Of a stretch of 64,000 nucleotides of DNA, positions 63,877 to 64,000 are shown piece by piece. This stretch comes from Malurus cyaneus samueli (taxonomy: Eukaryota; Chordata; Aves; Passeriformes; Maluridae). The translations under genes were made by a program, and so were the position numbers. Location of the stretch: the NCBI GenBank assembly GCA_009741485.1, contig CM019217.1, positions 39,069,303 to 39,133,302 on the forward strand, written 5' to 3'. Position 1 is the stretch's first letter. Each line of letters opens with the position of its first letter. The notes below the pieces were generated by a model. That model searched no databases. It saw only the letters and a program-made list of their open reading frames with translations, and was not told the DNA's origin.

Positions 63877-64000
63877 AAATTGTTACATAGGTGAATAGCA
63901 GAATCTGTGTAAGTATGCCACTATTTCCCCGGCATGTCTTTGCTCGACAATGACTTATTTTTCTCACTATGTTAAAAATGTTAGTGTTTTGACTCCCTCC
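63877..64000. other. non-coding end of window
   Basis: No feature was recognised in the last 124 bp. Confidence 0.5.

Overview
The window looks like nuclear DNA from a bird, most likely a songbird (passerine). The evidence is several CR1 LINE fragments, most of them on the minus strand and still carrying the typical 3' end with its 'ATTCTATG'-like tail, plus two solo long terminal repeats whose ends (TGTCTTGG... and TGTGTTGG...) resemble ERVL-type LTRs of passerine genomes. The background is AT-rich and poor in CpG. There is no dense coding and nothing prokaryotic: no operons, rRNA, tRNA or CRISPR array was seen.

No protein-coding gene could be recognised. The 64 kb reads as a gene desert or the inside of a very large intron. 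Almost all longer open frames are chance frames or fall inside repeats. Four places are kept as weak exon or coding candidates: about 4290-4359 (+), 12299-12859 (-), 46680-46749 (+) and 63538-63876 (-). They rest on splice-like signals or on codon and amino-acid character only, and no protein family was recognised in any of them.

Layout: 1-33 kb is mostly unique AT-rich sequence with small CR1 fragments (5.34, 5.78, 16.3 and 19.6 kb), homopolymer and AT-rich tracts, and two blocks that look like conserved non-coding elements (11.7 and 20.4 kb). From 33.4 to 38.2 kb lies a transposon-rich island. It holds a solo LTR of 940 bp with a perfect 5-bp target duplication, then an older CR1 split by a second, 1.34-kb solo LTR that carries two separate minisatellites. 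From 38 to 49 kb the sequence is again mostly unique, with one CR1. From 49 to 55.6 kb there are two more CR1 fragments and a striking pair of 390-bp segments in inverted orientation, about 95-96 % identical and 3.85 kb apart (51010-51399 and 55254-55643). They match no repeat family I know. The last 8 kb is unique AT-rich DNA with a 39-bp A tract and the 63.5-kb open frame at the right edge.

The most unusual items are the 390-bp inverted pair with a clustered, palindrome-linked difference between its arms, the LTR-into-CR1 nesting with its reconstructable target site, and the two tandem arrays inside one LTR. All identifications were made by eye; none was checked against a database.
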